From: Lysobacterales bacterium
Lineage (GTDB): Bacteria > Pseudomonadota > Gammaproteobacteria > Xanthomonadales > Xanthomonadaceae
NCBI GenBank assembly: GCA_019510125.1
Contig: JAEKKX010000015.1
Coordinates: 1 to 64,000, forward strand
Direction: 5' to 3'
DNA: 64,000 bases
Numbering within the stretch: the first letter of the stretch is position 1; each line of letters starts with the position of its first letter. The notes beneath the pieces were generated by a model. That model saw nothing but the letters and a program-made list of their open reading frames with translations, did not search any database and was not told the origin of the DNA. The translations under genes were made by a program, and so were the position numbers. This document shows, piece by piece, positions 7,451-16,579 of the stretch.

Positions 7451-8890
7451 CGTCGCGGCGGAGTCCGGTCTGCCAGGTTCCGGCCTGACGGGTTCGGGCG
7501 CGGTCGATTCCGGCGTCGCGAAGTACGGCGGCAGCGGCACGTCCCAGCACGCCGTCGGCGTCGTCCTGTAGTTCTCCAGGCACAGCGCCCGGCCATCGTC
7601 GATGCGGCGGAGACTGCGCTGGTCCGAGCCGAAGGCGGCGTGTTGCGCCTGCAGCCGCTCGAAGATCGGACGCGGGTCCGACACATCGGCGCGCAGCCGC
7701 AGCAGCAACGCGACGAACCGCAACCGGGCGTGGGTGTCCTGGATCTGCTCGGGGTAATCGTAGGTGGCGTCCACCATGCCCCCGAGCAGGCAGGCGCGCG
7801 GGTTCGACACACATTCCAGCCGCAGCAGACCGGAAAGCCCCTCGTCCCCGAGCGGAGGAAGGTCGGCGCGAATCCGCCGCTCGAGCGCCGGCGAGCACAG
7901 GCGCGCGAGCGGCATCGCCGCTTCGGCCAGTGCCGGGTCCGCGTCGGCAGGCAGCTTATCCGCTGCCCGCGCACCGGCCGCCCGGTCGCGCCGCGCCTGC
8001 CACGCGAGCTTCGCGCGTCGGTACTGGAACTCGCCGCGGGCGGCGTCGCACAGCGTGAATTCGCGGTCGGTCGGCGGGGCGAACGCCGCTGCGCAGGAGG
8101 CCGGCAACGGCCAGTCGCGTGGCAGCCGCGCCAGCATCTCGACGAAGAAGCTCGCGTACGTCGCACGCACGGCGGCGGCGGCGACCAGGCGTTCGATCAG
8201 CGTGTCGCTGTCGGCCCCGAGCCGACGCCAGGTGACGATGGCGGTGCAGGTCCCGTCGAGCGCTTCGTCGCGGCGCCCCTGCACGAACGCGAGCGCGTAG
8301 CGCGTCAGCGGCAAGTGTCCGTACTGCAGTTCCGGCAGCGGCATCGCTGCGGGATAGCCGAACGGATCGCGGATGCCGGCATCGCCCGACAAGGCCTCGA
8401 TGCGGTCAAGGAGCGCCGCGTGGCGCGCCACGAGTTCGGCATGGCCGGCGGGATCGGCTTCGACCGCGGCCAGGCATCCCGATCCTTTCGGGCAGAACCG
8501 GGCGCGATCCTCTTCGCCCAGGCTGGGCGGGTAACGCCCTTCGGCGATGCTCGCAGGGCGGAGCGTCGGCGCCTCATCGCCCGTCGGCGGCGCCGCGGCC
8601 AGCGCCTTCCAGCGGCGGACGTCCTCGGCGAACACCGCCGCCCGCGCCTGTTCCGGAATGGCGTAGGGAAGCTGCCACAGGGTCTGGAAGGCATTGCGGC
8701 CGGCCAGCGGCGGCGGCGGCGAGAGCTGCGCCAGCGCCACCCGCCGGACGGACGAAGGGCCGCGCATGCCCGACACCGCCCAGGCCAGCATCGCCAGTCC
8801 GACCAGGGCCAGGACACCCCAGCCCAGCCCCGATCGCCATCGTTTCGACACGCGTTTCGTCCCGGGTTTCACGGATGAGCATCCTGTCAT
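7442..8890 (-). CDS. Membrane-anchored hypothetical protein
   Basis: About 482 residues with one N-terminal hydrophobic segment (GWGVLALVGLAMLAWAVSGM) after a basic stretch, followed by a large, probably periplasmic helical domain containing scattered Cys residues. I do not recognise a family. The ATG at 8890 is the most upstream start that clears the divergent kinase gene. GTG codons at 8872 and slightly later are alternatives, and none has a strong Shine-Dalgarno. It is divergent from the Ser/Thr kinase gene with about 76 bp between them, and overlaps the end of the DUF4442 gene. Confidence 0.7.
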   Translation of the reverse strand: MTGCSSVKPGTKRVSKRWRSGLGWGVLALVGLAMLAWAVSGMRGPSSVRRVALAQLSPPPPLAGRNAFQTLWQLPYAIPEQARAAVFAEDVRRWKALAAAPPTGDEAPTLRPASIAEGRYPPSLGEEDRARFCPKGSGCLAAVEADPAGHAELVARHAALLDRIEALSGDAGIRDPFGYPAAMPLPELQYGHLPLTRYALAFVQGRRDEALDGTCTAIVTWRRLGADSDTLIERLVAAAAVRATYASFFVEMLARLPRDWPLPASCAAAFAPPTDREFTLCDAARGEFQYRRAKLAWQARRDRAAGARAADKLPADADPALAEAAMPLARLCSPALERRIRADLPPLGDEGLSGLLRLECVSNPRACLLGGMVDATYDYPEQIQDTHARLRFVALLLRLRADVSDPRPIFERLQAQHAAFGSDQRSLRRIDDGRALCLENYRTTPTACWDVPLPPYFATPESTAPEPVRPEPGRPDSAATSP

Positions 8891-8966
8891 GGATTTGCCT
8901 GAACAGGCGCATTCACTCCGCCCCGGCGGACCGGTATGCTCACCGGCGAAACAGGGGAAAAACGAG

Positions 8967-11012
8967 ATGGGTTCGACGCGAACGGAGCCGCCGCAGGAGG
9001 GCATGCCGGAGATTCCCGGCTACCGCCTGCTGCGCATACTCGGACATGGCGGCATGTCGACCGTCTACCTGGGCCAGCAGTTGTCGCTGGGCCGCGAGGT
9101 GGCGATCAAGGTAATGCGCCAGGAAGTGGTGACCGACGAGATCGGCCGCCGCCGGTTCGAGAACGAGGCCCGCACCATCGCCCGCCTCGACCATCCGCAC
9201 ATCGTGCGCATCCACGAGGTCGGGCGCACCGAGGAAGGCCAGCCCTTCTACGTGATGCCGGTGTTCCCGCGCGGGCACCTCGGCCGCCGCAACCTCACCC
9301 GAGACGAGGGCCGGGTGCGCGAGATCGTCGAGGTGCTGCTGTCGGCGCTCGCCTACGCCCACGGCCGCGGCGTGGTCCATCGCGACGTGAAGGCCGAGAA
9401 CGTGCTGTTCGACGAAGCCGAACGGCCGATGCTCACCGACTTCGGCATCGCCCTGCGCCGCGGCTACGGTTCGCGCGTCACCACCGCCGGCGTCGCCGTC
9501 GGCAGCACCGCCTACATGGCGCCGGAGCAGGCCCGCGGCGGCGACGTCGATCTGCGCGCCGATCTCTACAGCCTCGGCGTGCTGACCTGGGAGATGCTGA
9601 CCGGCAGCCTGCCCTACCGGGCCAACGACGGCCTGTCGATGGCGCTGAAGCACGTGCAGGATCCGATCCCGCGACTGCCGCCGCATCTGGCGCAGTGGCA
9701 GCGCTTCTTCGACCGCGCGCTGGGCAAATCGCCGGGCGAGCGTTTCTCCGACGCCCAGGAAATGCTGGAGTCGATGCGCAGTGTGCCGCATGCGCAGAAG
9801 CAACCGCTGCGCGCCGCGATCGCGCGCCTGCGCAGCCGCACCGGCCCGCGCCAGATCGCAATCGGGGCGGTCGCGATCGCCGCCCTGGTCGGCGGCATCG
9901 CGCTGCTGGCGCAACTGGACGAGCGCAACGCGCAGCGCCGGCTGGCAGAGCTCACGCCCGCGGCGACGCAGACGCCGGCGACCGCCGGACCCGCGACCGC
10001 ACTCGATCCGACCCTGGGCGCGCCGGAGGCCGATCCCTCCGAATCGCTGCTGCGCGCGGCCCCCGAATCCGCCGCCCAGGGCTTCATCGACGCCGCCAGG
10101 CGCCAACTGCAGCAGAAGCGGTTGATCGCGCCCGCCGGCGACAACGCCTACGAAAGCGTGATGACCGCGTGGCGGACCGACCCTTCGCACATCGGGCTGC
10201 AGGACACCAGCGGCCGCGTGTTCTCGGCGCTGCTCGAGGACACCGAACAGCATCTGGGCAAGGGCGAGGAACCGGCGATCCGCGACCTGATGAGCCGGAT
10301 GACCCGGCTGGCCGAACAGGACCGCGGCAGCGCGCAGATGACCCAGGCCCGCAAGCGGCTGGCGACGACGCTGTCGACGCGGCTGGACCAGGCGCAGGCC
10401 AAGGCCGACCGCAATGCCGCGCAGCGCCTGCTCGCCTCGGCCAGGACCATCGGCCTGGACAACGCCCAGATCGCGTCGCTGCAGAACCGCGCGGGCAAGA
10501 TCGCGCAGCCGGGCGACCGGCTCGCCGACACCATCGGCGACATGACCCTGGTGCAGGCCGGCGGCAAGCTGGTCGCGGTGTCGCGCGCCTCGGTCAGCCG
10601 TTCGGAATACGCCGAGTTCGCCAAGGCCACCAACCGCGCGGCCGCGCTGTGCCGCGAGAAGGCCTCGCTGCTGCGCGTGCTGGCGCCGCGCACCTGGGAT
10701 GCACCGGGGTTCGAGCAGAGCGGCGGCCAGCCGGTGGTCTGCGTGTCGTGGCAGGACGCCGAGGCCTACGCCCGCTGGCAGAGCCAGCGCGGCCGCTACC
10801 GCTACCGCCTGCCGACCGCGACCGAAGCCCAGGCCGCGGCCCGCAACGACGGCGGCAAGCCGGTGGCGGAATGGCTCAACGATTGCGCCGGCGGCAGTTG
10901 CACGCGGCGCATGACCTCGGGCCGCAGTTGGCGCGGCGCCGGCGGCGGTCGCCCGCTGGACACCACCCGCGGTTACGACGACGTCGGCTTCCGGCTGGTG
11001 CGGGAGATGTGA
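8967..11012 (+). CDS. Transmembrane Ser/Thr protein kinase fused to an FGE-sulfatase-like domain
   Basis: The cytoplasmic Hanks-type kinase (residues 1-270) has all key elements: glycine loop GHGGMSTVYLG (26-36), Lys48 in VAIK, HRDVKAEN (138-145), DFG (158-160) and APEQ (185-188). A single membrane helix follows (about 297-316), then a helical spacer. The last 130 residues resemble the formylglycine-generating-enzyme/SUMF1 fold: VVCVSWQDAEAYARW, YRLPTATEAQAAA and a terminal GFRLVREM. FGE-like modules on kinases are usually sensory rather than catalytic. AGGGGA precedes the ATG, and upstream ATGs lack support. Nothing in this neighbourhood shows a type VI secretion link. Confidence 0.9.
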   Translation: MGSTRTEPPQEGMPEIPGYRLLRILGHGGMSTVYLGQQLSLGREVAIKVMRQEVVTDEIGRRRFENEARTIARLDHPHIVRIHEVGRTEEGQPFYVMPVFPRGHLGRRNLTRDEGRVREIVEVLLSALAYAHGRGVVHRDVKAENVLFDEAERPMLTDFGIALRRGYGSRVTTAGVAVGSTAYMAPEQARGGDVDLRADLYSLGVLTWEMLTGSLPYRANDGLSMALKHVQDPIPRLPPHLAQWQRFFDRALGKSPGERFSDAQEMLESMRSVPHAQKQPLRAAIARLRSRTGPRQIAIGAVAIAALVGGIALLAQLDERNAQRRLAELTPAATQTPATAGPATALDPTLGAPEADPSESLLRAAPESAAQGFIDAARRQLQQKRLIAPAGDNAYESVMTAWRTDPSHIGLQDTSGRVFSALLEDTEQHLGKGEEPAIRDLMSRMTRLAEQDRGSAQMTQARKRLATTLSTRLDQAQAKADRNAAQRLLASARTIGLDNAQIASLQNRAGKIAQPGDRLADTIGDMTLVQAGGKLVAVSRASVSRSEYAEFAKATNRAAALCREKASLLRVLAPRTWDAPGFEQSGGQPVVCVSWQDAEAYARWQSQRGRYRYRLPTATEAQAAARNDGGKPVAEWLNDCAGGSCTRRMTSGRSWRGAGGGRPLDTTRGYDDVGFRLVREM

Positions 11013-11025
11013 CTACAATCGCCCC

Positions 11026-11706
11026 ATGTCGCCCAACCCCACGCTCGGCCGCCGTCTGCAGGGCCTGTTCATCGCCGGATTGCTGACCCTGCTGCCGATC
11101 TGGCTGACCTGGGTCGTGATCAAGTTCGTGTTCGTGCTGCTGTCCGACGTCAGCCGGCCGTTCATCGACCCGCTGCTGCAGTCGCTGGCGACGTCGTCGC
11201 CCGCGACGCTGGGCTGGCTCGCGCAGGCGTGGGTGAAGACCGCGCTCGGGCTGATCGCCACGGTCGCGACAGTGCTGATCGCCGGCTGGCTGACCCGGCG
11301 CGTGCTCGGCCAGCGGCTGCTGCGCTGGTTCGAGGCCCTGATCGGTCGCGTCCCGCTGGCCAACACCGTCTACGGCAGCGCGCGCAAGCTGCTCGACATC
11401 CTGCAGACCAAGCCCGACGGCACCCAGCGCGTGGTCCTCATCGACTTCCCGCACAACGACATGAAGACGCTGGGCTTCGTCACCCGGGTCATGCGCGAGG
11501 CCGGCACCGGGCGCGAGCTGGCCGCGGTCTACGTCCCGACCACGCCCAACCCGACTTCGGGCTACCTGGAGATCGTGCCGGTGGAGCGCATGACCCCGAC
11601 CGACTGGACCGTGGACCAGGCGATGAGCTTCATCATCAGCGGCGGCGCCGTGGCGCCGGAGACCATTCCCTTCTCGCCGCCGGGCGACCGGGACCGCGAG
11701 GCATGA
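11026..11706 (+). CDS. DUF502 membrane protein
   Basis: This 226-residue protein has two N-terminal membrane segments (LFIAGLLTLLPIWLTWVVI and GLIATVATVLIAGWL), then a soluble region with IPLANTVYGSARKL-type and VVLIDFPHNDMKTLGFVT motifs typical of DUF502. The function is unknown; plant homologues (COV1) affect vascular patterning, which does not transfer here. A TACAAT hexamer at 11014-11019 sits only 6 bases before the ATG with no room for a ribosome site, so a leaderless transcript is possible. The stop overlaps the next gene's ATG by 4 bases (ATGA). Confidence 0.88.
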   Translation: MSPNPTLGRRLQGLFIAGLLTLLPIWLTWVVIKFVFVLLSDVSRPFIDPLLQSLATSSPATLGWLAQAWVKTALGLIATVATVLIAGWLTRRVLGQRLLRWFEALIGRVPLANTVYGSARKLLDILQTKPDGTQRVVLIDFPHNDMKTLGFVTRVMREAGTGRELAAVYVPTTPNPTSGYLEIVPVERMTPTDWTVDQAMSFIISGGAVAPETIPFSPPGDRDREA

Positions 11707-12473
11707 GCGCGCACCTGCTGCAGGACCGCGCGACCCGGCTGTTCATCGCGCTCGCCGCGTTCTTCTGCGTCAACGCGGTGCTGGCCGAGTTCATCGGGGT
11801 CAAGATCTTCGCGCTCGAGGACACCCTCGGGATCGCGCCGCTGGAGTGGAACCTGTTCGGCCAGACCGGCTCGCTGACGTTCACCGCGGGCACGCTGCTG
11901 TGGCCGATCGTGTTCGTGTTCACCGACGTGATCAACGAGTTCTTCGGCAGCCGCGGCGTGCGCATGATCTCGTGGATCGCGGTGGCGCTGATCCTCTACG
12001 CCTTCCTGTTCGCGTTCGCGGCGATCCATCTCGCGCCCGCGGGCTGGTGGGTGGAGGCGGCGCAGTCGCAGGGCGTGCCGGACTACCAGAAGGCCTACGC
12101 CGCGGTGTTCGGCCAGGGGCTGTGGACCATCGCCGGCTCGGTGCTTGCGTTCATGCTCGGCCAGTTGATCGACGTCTCGGTGTTCCACCGCATCCGCCGC
12201 GCCACCGGCGAACGCCACGTCTGGCTGCGCGCCACCGGCTCCACCGCGGTGTCGCAGCTCATCGACAGTTTCGTGGTGCTGTACATCGCCTTCGTGCTGG
12301 GGCCGCAGCACTGGCCGATGTCGCTGTTCTTCGCGGTGAGCACCGTCAACTACCTCTACAAGATGCTGGCGGCGGTCGCGCTGATCCCGCTGCTCTACCT
12401 CATGCGGCGCGCGATCGACGGCTACCTCGGCGCCGAGCGCGCCGAACAGTTGCGGCACCAGGCCGCGCAGTAA
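11703..12473 (+). CDS. yhhQ: Queuosine-precursor transporter (YhhQ/VUT family)
   Basis: This 256-residue protein has about six membrane helices and carries the family signatures LLWPIVFVFTDVINEFFGSRGVRMI and VSQLIDSFVVLYIAF. YhhQ/VUT proteins import queuosine precursors (preQ0/preQ1) for tRNA modification. The ATGA overlap with the DUF502 gene indicates coupled translation; a functional link between them is not known. Start and length agree with the family. Confidence 0.88.
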   Translation: MSAHLLQDRATRLFIALAAFFCVNAVLAEFIGVKIFALEDTLGIAPLEWNLFGQTGSLTFTAGTLLWPIVFVFTDVINEFFGSRGVRMISWIAVALILYAFLFAFAAIHLAPAGWWVEAAQSQGVPDYQKAYAAVFGQGLWTIAGSVLAFMLGQLIDVSVFHRIRRATGERHVWLRATGSTAVSQLIDSFVVLYIAFVLGPQHWPMSLFFAVSTVNYLYKMLAAVALIPLLYLMRRAIDGYLGAERAEQLRHQAAQ

Positions 12474-12621
12474 CCCGACCGCGGTCGGCATGCGCCGCCC
12501 ACCCCCGCCTGTCGCGCGTTCGCCGCGCCCGGCCGCCGCGCATCGCCAGTGACCTTTGGCCGATGCCCCGCGCGCGTTTTGGCGCGACCCTCCCGGCATC
12601 GCCCCTGCCCGGAGTCCTTCG

Positions 12622-14463
12622 ATGTCCCCTCGCGTTCCGTTCCGCCGGCCTGCGCTGATCGCGCTCGCCGTCGCTTTCGCGCTGGCCGGCGCCGCCGCCC
12701 TGCCCGCCTTCGCCGCGGACGCGCCGCAGGCTGCCGCCAAGGCCGGCACACAGGTTGAAACCAAGGCGCAGACGCTCGACCGCCTGTACGAGGCCTACTG
12801 GGAGGAGACCCTCAAGCTCAATCCGCTGCAGGCGACGTTCCAGGGCGATCCCCGCTACAACGACCAGTTGCCGAATTTCCTGACCGCCGAGTTCCGCAAG
12901 CAGGGCCACGACTTCACCGTGCGCTGGCTGGAGAAGATCGAGGCGATCGGCCCCGAGGGCCTCAGCGGCCAGGACCGCCTGAGCTACGACATCTTCGTCA
13001 AGAACGCGAAGGATTCGCTGGAAGGCGAGCGCTTTCCCGGTTACCTGATGCCGATGAACCAGTTCACCAACCTCGCCGGCTTCGCCGCACAGTTGGGCTC
13101 GGGCACCGGCCCGCAACCCTTCAAGACGGTGAAGGACTACGACGACTGGCGCGCCCGCGGCAGGCAGGTGCCGGCGATCCTGGACCAGGCGATCGCCAAC
13201 ATGCGCGAAGGCATGCGCGCCGGCGTGGTGCAGCCGAAGGCGCTGATGGTGAAGGTGCTGCCGCAGCTCGACGCGCTGACCAGCGACGATCCCGAGAAGA
13301 CCCTGTTCTGGGGGCCGATCAAGAACATGCCGGCGGGTTTCTCCGACGCCGACAAGGCGCGGATCACCGCCGAATACCGCACGATGATCGCGCAAGAGAT
13401 CATGCCGGCGTTCAAGCGCATGCGCGCGTTCATCGCCACCGACTACCTGCCCGCCTGCCGCGACAGCGCCGGCATGGGCGACCTGCCGGACGGCAAGGCG
13501 TGGTACGCGTTCAACGCCTACCAGAGCATGTCGATCCGCCGCTCGCCCGAGGAAGTGCACAGGATCGGGCTCGCCGAAGTGGCGCGCATCCACGGCGAGA
13601 TGCGCAAGGTGATGGCCCAGGTCGGTTTCAAGGGCACGCTGCAGGAATTCTTCCACGTCCTCAACACCGACAAGAAGTTCGAGTTCGCGTCGGAGGAGGC
13701 GCTGCTCGCGCACTACCGCGGCATCGAGGCGAAGCTCGAACCCGGCCTCAAGCGCGAATTCAACCTGATGCCGAAAGCCGGCTTCGAGATCCGCCCGGTG
13801 GAGGCGTTCCGCGCGCAGTCCGCCGCCGGCGGCGAATACCAGTCGCCGAGCGAGGACGGCAGCCGCCCGGGCATCTTCTACGTCAACACCTACGACCTGC
13901 CCAGCCGCAAGACCTGGGACAGCGAAGACCTGTTCCTGCACGAGGCCAAGCCCGGCCACCATTTCCAGATCGCGATCCAGCAGGAACTCACCGGCATCCC
14001 GAAGTTCCGCCGCTTCGGCGGCGAGACCGCGTTCACCGAGGGCTGGGGCCTGTATTCGGAGACGATCGGCAAGGAGCTGGGGCTGCTCGACGAGCCCTAC
14101 TCGTACGTCGGCATGCTCCAGAACGAACTGTGGCGCGCGATCCGCCTGGTGGTCGACACCGGCTTCCACAGCAAGGGCTGGACCCGGGACCAGGTGATCG
14201 CCTACATGCGCGAGAACTCGGCCGTCAGCGAAGTCGATGCCGTCGCCGAGGCCGAGCGCTACATGGCCATCCCCGGCCAGGCGCTGGCGTACAAGACCGG
14301 CCAGATGAAGATCACCGAACTGCGGGCCCGCGCCGAGAAGGCCCTCGGCGACCGCTTCGACGTCCGCGCCTTCCACGACGAGATCCTCAAGGACGGTTCG
14401 GTGCCGCTGGACATCCTCGACGCCAAGGTCGACCGCTGGATCGAGGGCCAGAAGAAGCCGTGA
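12622..14463 (+). CDS. Exported DUF885 family protein (metallopeptidase-like)
   Basis: 613 residues with a clear signal peptide (RRPALIALAVAFALAGAAALPAFA-A). It carries the DUF885 hallmark HEAKPGHHFQ (from residue 440), a zinc-peptidase-like His/Glu motif, followed by FTEGWGLYSE. DUF885 proteins are widespread exported proteins thought to be carboxypeptidase-like metallopeptidases; activity is inferred. GGAG lies 7 bases before the ATG at 12622, which supports this start over upstream ones. A strong hairpin follows the stop. Confidence 0.87.
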   Translation: MSPRVPFRRPALIALAVAFALAGAAALPAFAADAPQAAAKAGTQVETKAQTLDRLYEAYWEETLKLNPLQATFQGDPRYNDQLPNFLTAEFRKQGHDFTVRWLEKIEAIGPEGLSGQDRLSYDIFVKNAKDSLEGERFPGYLMPMNQFTNLAGFAAQLGSGTGPQPFKTVKDYDDWRARGRQVPAILDQAIANMREGMRAGVVQPKALMVKVLPQLDALTSDDPEKTLFWGPIKNMPAGFSDADKARITAEYRTMIAQEIMPAFKRMRAFIATDYLPACRDSAGMGDLPDGKAWYAFNAYQSMSIRRSPEEVHRIGLAEVARIHGEMRKVMAQVGFKGTLQEFFHVLNTDKKFEFASEEALLAHYRGIEAKLEPGLKREFNLMPKAGFEIRPVEAFRAQSAAGGEYQSPSEDGSRPGIFYVNTYDLPSRKTWDSEDLFLHEAKPGHHFQIAIQQELTGIPKFRRFGGETAFTEGWGLYSETIGKELGLLDEPYSYVGMLQNELWRAIRLVVDTGFHSKGWTRDQVIAYMRENSAVSEVDAVAEAERYMAIPGQALAYKTGQMKITELRARAEKALGDRFDVRAFHDEILKDGSVPLDILDAKVDRWIEGQKKP

Positions 14464-14486
14464 TCCCGAAGCGGCGCTGCGACACG

Positions 14487-14512
14487 CGAAGGGCGGCCTC
14501 GGCCGCCCTTCG
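14487..14512 (+). terminator. GC-rich hairpin after the DUF885 gene
   Basis: Perfect inverted repeat CGAAGGGCGGCC / GGCCGCCCTTCG separated by two bases, 24 bases after the stop codon. There is no U-tract, so it is terminator-like rather than a textbook intrinsic terminator. Confidence 0.5.
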
Positions 14513-14620
14513 TGCGTCCGGACGGGCGATCCGCCCTCGGCGGCAACGTGACAACGTCGAACGCTACCACTCCGTCAAGCGAAAAAAAGCGCCAAGCCCG
14601 CATGGTCCCCGACACCTGCG

Positions 14621-14683
14621 TCTTCCTTCTGCCCGCCCGCGGGGAGAAGGTGCCCGAAGGGCGGATGAGGGGCTAGGCGCGAT
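14621..14683. repeat. Intergenic repeat-like element with inverted ends
   Basis: An inverted repeat CCTTCT (14625-14630) / AGAAGG (14645-14650) encloses a GC-rich loop. It is followed by GTGCCCGAAGGGCGGATGAG. I recall closely similar sequences scattered between genes in Xanthomonadaceae genomes. Only one copy is seen in this window, so repeat status rests on memory, not on internal evidence. It lies between two convergent genes and could help terminate both. Confidence 0.45.
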
Positions 14684-14716
14684 CCGCCGCTGCGCCGCGG
14701 CGCGATCGGAAGGCCG

Positions 14717-16345
14717 TCAGCGCGCCTTGCTGCCCCGCATCGCGCCCAGCCGCTCCGGCGGCGCGAAGCTGTCGCTGCGGGCATCCGCCCAGTAATCGTG
14801 GAACACGGCGTGGTCGCTGATGCGCCCGCCCAGCAGCTCGCCGGGCTCGAGGAACCGGTACAGCGCGTTGAGCGCGCGCACTTCGGTCGGCGACACCCGG
14901 CGCAGGATGTGTTCCGGCCCGAGCTGCGACGGATGCTCCAGGCCCGCCGCGCACAGCAGCTCGCGCAGCGCCTTGAGCGTGTGCGCGTGGAAATTGTGGA
15001 CCCGCGTCGCCTTGTCCGGCACGTCGAGCTTGCGCCATCGGCTGGCGTCCTGCGTCGCGACGCCGGTCGGGCAACGATCGGTGTGGCAGCTCTGGGCCTG
15101 GATGCAGCCCAGTGCGAACATGAAGCCGCGTGCGGCGTTGCACCAGTCGGCGCCCAGCGCCAGGGTCCGCGCGATGTCGAACGCACTGGTGATGCGCCCG
15201 GCCGCGCCGACGCGCACGCGATCGCGCAACCCGAGACCGACCAGCGTGTTGTGGACCAGCATCAGGCCCTCGTGCATCGGCACGCCGACGTGGTCGATGA
15301 ACTCCGCCGGCGCCGCACCGGTGCCGCCCTCGCCGCCATCGACGACGATGAAGTCCGGCAGCAGGCCGGTCTCCTGCATCGCCCTGGCGATCGCGAACCA
15401 CTCCCAGGGATGGCCGATCGCCAGCTTGAAGCCGGCCGGCTTGCCGCCCGACAGGGTGCGCATCTTCGCGACGAATTCCAGCAGGCCGACCGGCGTCGAG
15501 AACGCCGAATGCCGCGACGGCGACACACAGTCCACGCCCTGACGGACCCCGCGCGTCGCGGCGATCTCGGCGCTGACCTTGGCCGCCGGCAGCACCCCGC
15601 CGTGGCCGGGCTTGGCGCCCTGCGACAGCTTCAGTTCGACCATCTTCACCTGCGGGTCGGCGGCGTTCGCGGCGAAGCGCTCGTCGCTGAAGGTGCCGTC
15701 CTCGTTGCGGCAGCCGAAGTAGCCGCTGCCGATTTCCCAGACCAGGTCGCCGCCGTTCTCGCGATGGTACGGCGAGATCGAGCCCTCGCCCGTGTCGTGG
15801 TAGAACCCGCCCCGCTTCGCGCCCGCGTTGAGGGCGCGGATCGCGTTCGCCGACAGCGCGCCGAAGCTCATCGCCGAGATGTTGAACACGCTGGCGTCGT
15901 AGGCGGCGTCGCCATCGCCGCCGATGCGGATCCGGAAATCGTCGGAGTCGATCTTCGTCGGCATCACCGAATGGTTGATCCACTCGTATTCCTCGCCGTA
16001 CACGTCCTGCTGGGTGCCGAACGGACGGGTGTCGTTGACCGCCTTCGCGCGCTGGTAGACCAGCGCGCGCTGCTGGCGCGAGTACGGCACCTCGGCGGTG
16101 TCCGACTCGATGAAGTACTGGCGCATCTCCGGGCCGATCGACTCCAGCCCGTAGCGGAAATGGGCGAGGATCGGATAGTTGCGGCGCAGGGTGCTGCGGG
16201 TCTGCAGCAGGTCCCAGGTGCCGAGCGCCGCCAGCGCGGCGAACACCGCGAACGCCCACCACCAGCCGTCGCCGAACAGCAGCGCCGCGGACGCGGTCAG
16301 CAGGGTCAGGAGCAGGCTGGCGAAATAGGCGGCGAAGCGCGACAT
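14717..16345 (-). CDS. Membrane-anchored FMN-binding glutamate-synthase-like protein
   Basis: 542 residues with two N-terminal membrane helices (YFASLLLTLLTASAALLF and WWWAFAVFAALAALGTWDLL), then a domain like the FMN/central half of glutamate synthase: NISAMSFGALS, GAKPGHGGVLP, IVVDGGEGGTGAAP and the cysteine cluster ALGCIQAQSCHTDRCPTGVATQD, which in glutamate synthase binds an iron-sulfur cluster. It lacks the glutaminase domain, so the substrate is unknown; this stand-alone family is common in proteobacteria. The ATG at 16345 places the first helix correctly. The tRNA-Leu gene lies 52 bases upstream on the same strand. Confidence 0.88.
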   Translation of the reverse strand: MSRFAAYFASLLLTLLTASAALLFGDGWWWAFAVFAALAALGTWDLLQTRSTLRRNYPILAHFRYGLESIGPEMRQYFIESDTAEVPYSRQQRALVYQRAKAVNDTRPFGTQQDVYGEEYEWINHSVMPTKIDSDDFRIRIGGDGDAAYDASVFNISAMSFGALSANAIRALNAGAKRGGFYHDTGEGSISPYHRENGGDLVWEIGSGYFGCRNEDGTFSDERFAANAADPQVKMVELKLSQGAKPGHGGVLPAAKVSAEIAATRGVRQGVDCVSPSRHSAFSTPVGLLEFVAKMRTLSGGKPAGFKLAIGHPWEWFAIARAMQETGLLPDFIVVDGGEGGTGAAPAEFIDHVGVPMHEGLMLVHNTLVGLGLRDRVRVGAAGRITSAFDIARTLALGADWCNAARGFMFALGCIQAQSCHTDRCPTGVATQDASRWRKLDVPDKATRVHNFHAHTLKALRELLCAAGLEHPSQLGPEHILRRVSPTEVRALNALYRFLEPGELLGGRISDHAVFHDYWADARSDSFAPPERLGAMRGSKAR

Positions 16346-16397
16346 GCGGACGATCCCGAGGCGGCGTGCGGAGCGATGCGGGATCGCCCGCTCGCCA

Positions 16398-16485
16398 TGG
16401 TGCCCGGGGTGGGACTCGAACCCACACGACCCTCGCGGGCCGGGGGATTTTAAGTCCCCTGCGTCTACCGTTTCGCCACCCGGGC
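16398..16485 (-). tRNA. tRNA-Leu (anticodon UAA)
   Basis: 88 nt including an encoded CCA. Acceptor arm GCCCGGG pairs with CCCGGGC, and the anticodon loop CTTAAAA gives UAA. A long variable arm typical of class II tRNAs is present, and the T arm reads GTGGGTTCGAGTCCCAC. In E. coli the equivalent gene (leuZ) directly follows glyW and cysT; here about 4 kb of other genes lie between. Confidence 0.97.
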
Positions 16486-16520
16486 CTGCGTCATCCGGAG
16501 CAACGCGCCGGAACCGGCCG

Positions 16521-16526
16521 AGTATA
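16521..16526 (-). promoter_or_regulatory. -10 hexamer for a separate tRNA-Leu promoter
   Basis: On the minus strand TATACT stands about 35 bases before the tRNA-Leu 5' end and is followed by a GC-rich stretch, the usual layout for a stable-RNA promoter. The -35 region has no clear TTGACA. It would let the tRNA be expressed away from the pgsA-Gly-Cys transcript. Confidence 0.45.
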
Positions 16527-16579
16527 AGCGTCGATGGTGCGGAGGCGCCCCGCGGACGCACGACCGCGCCTGCAGCGGC

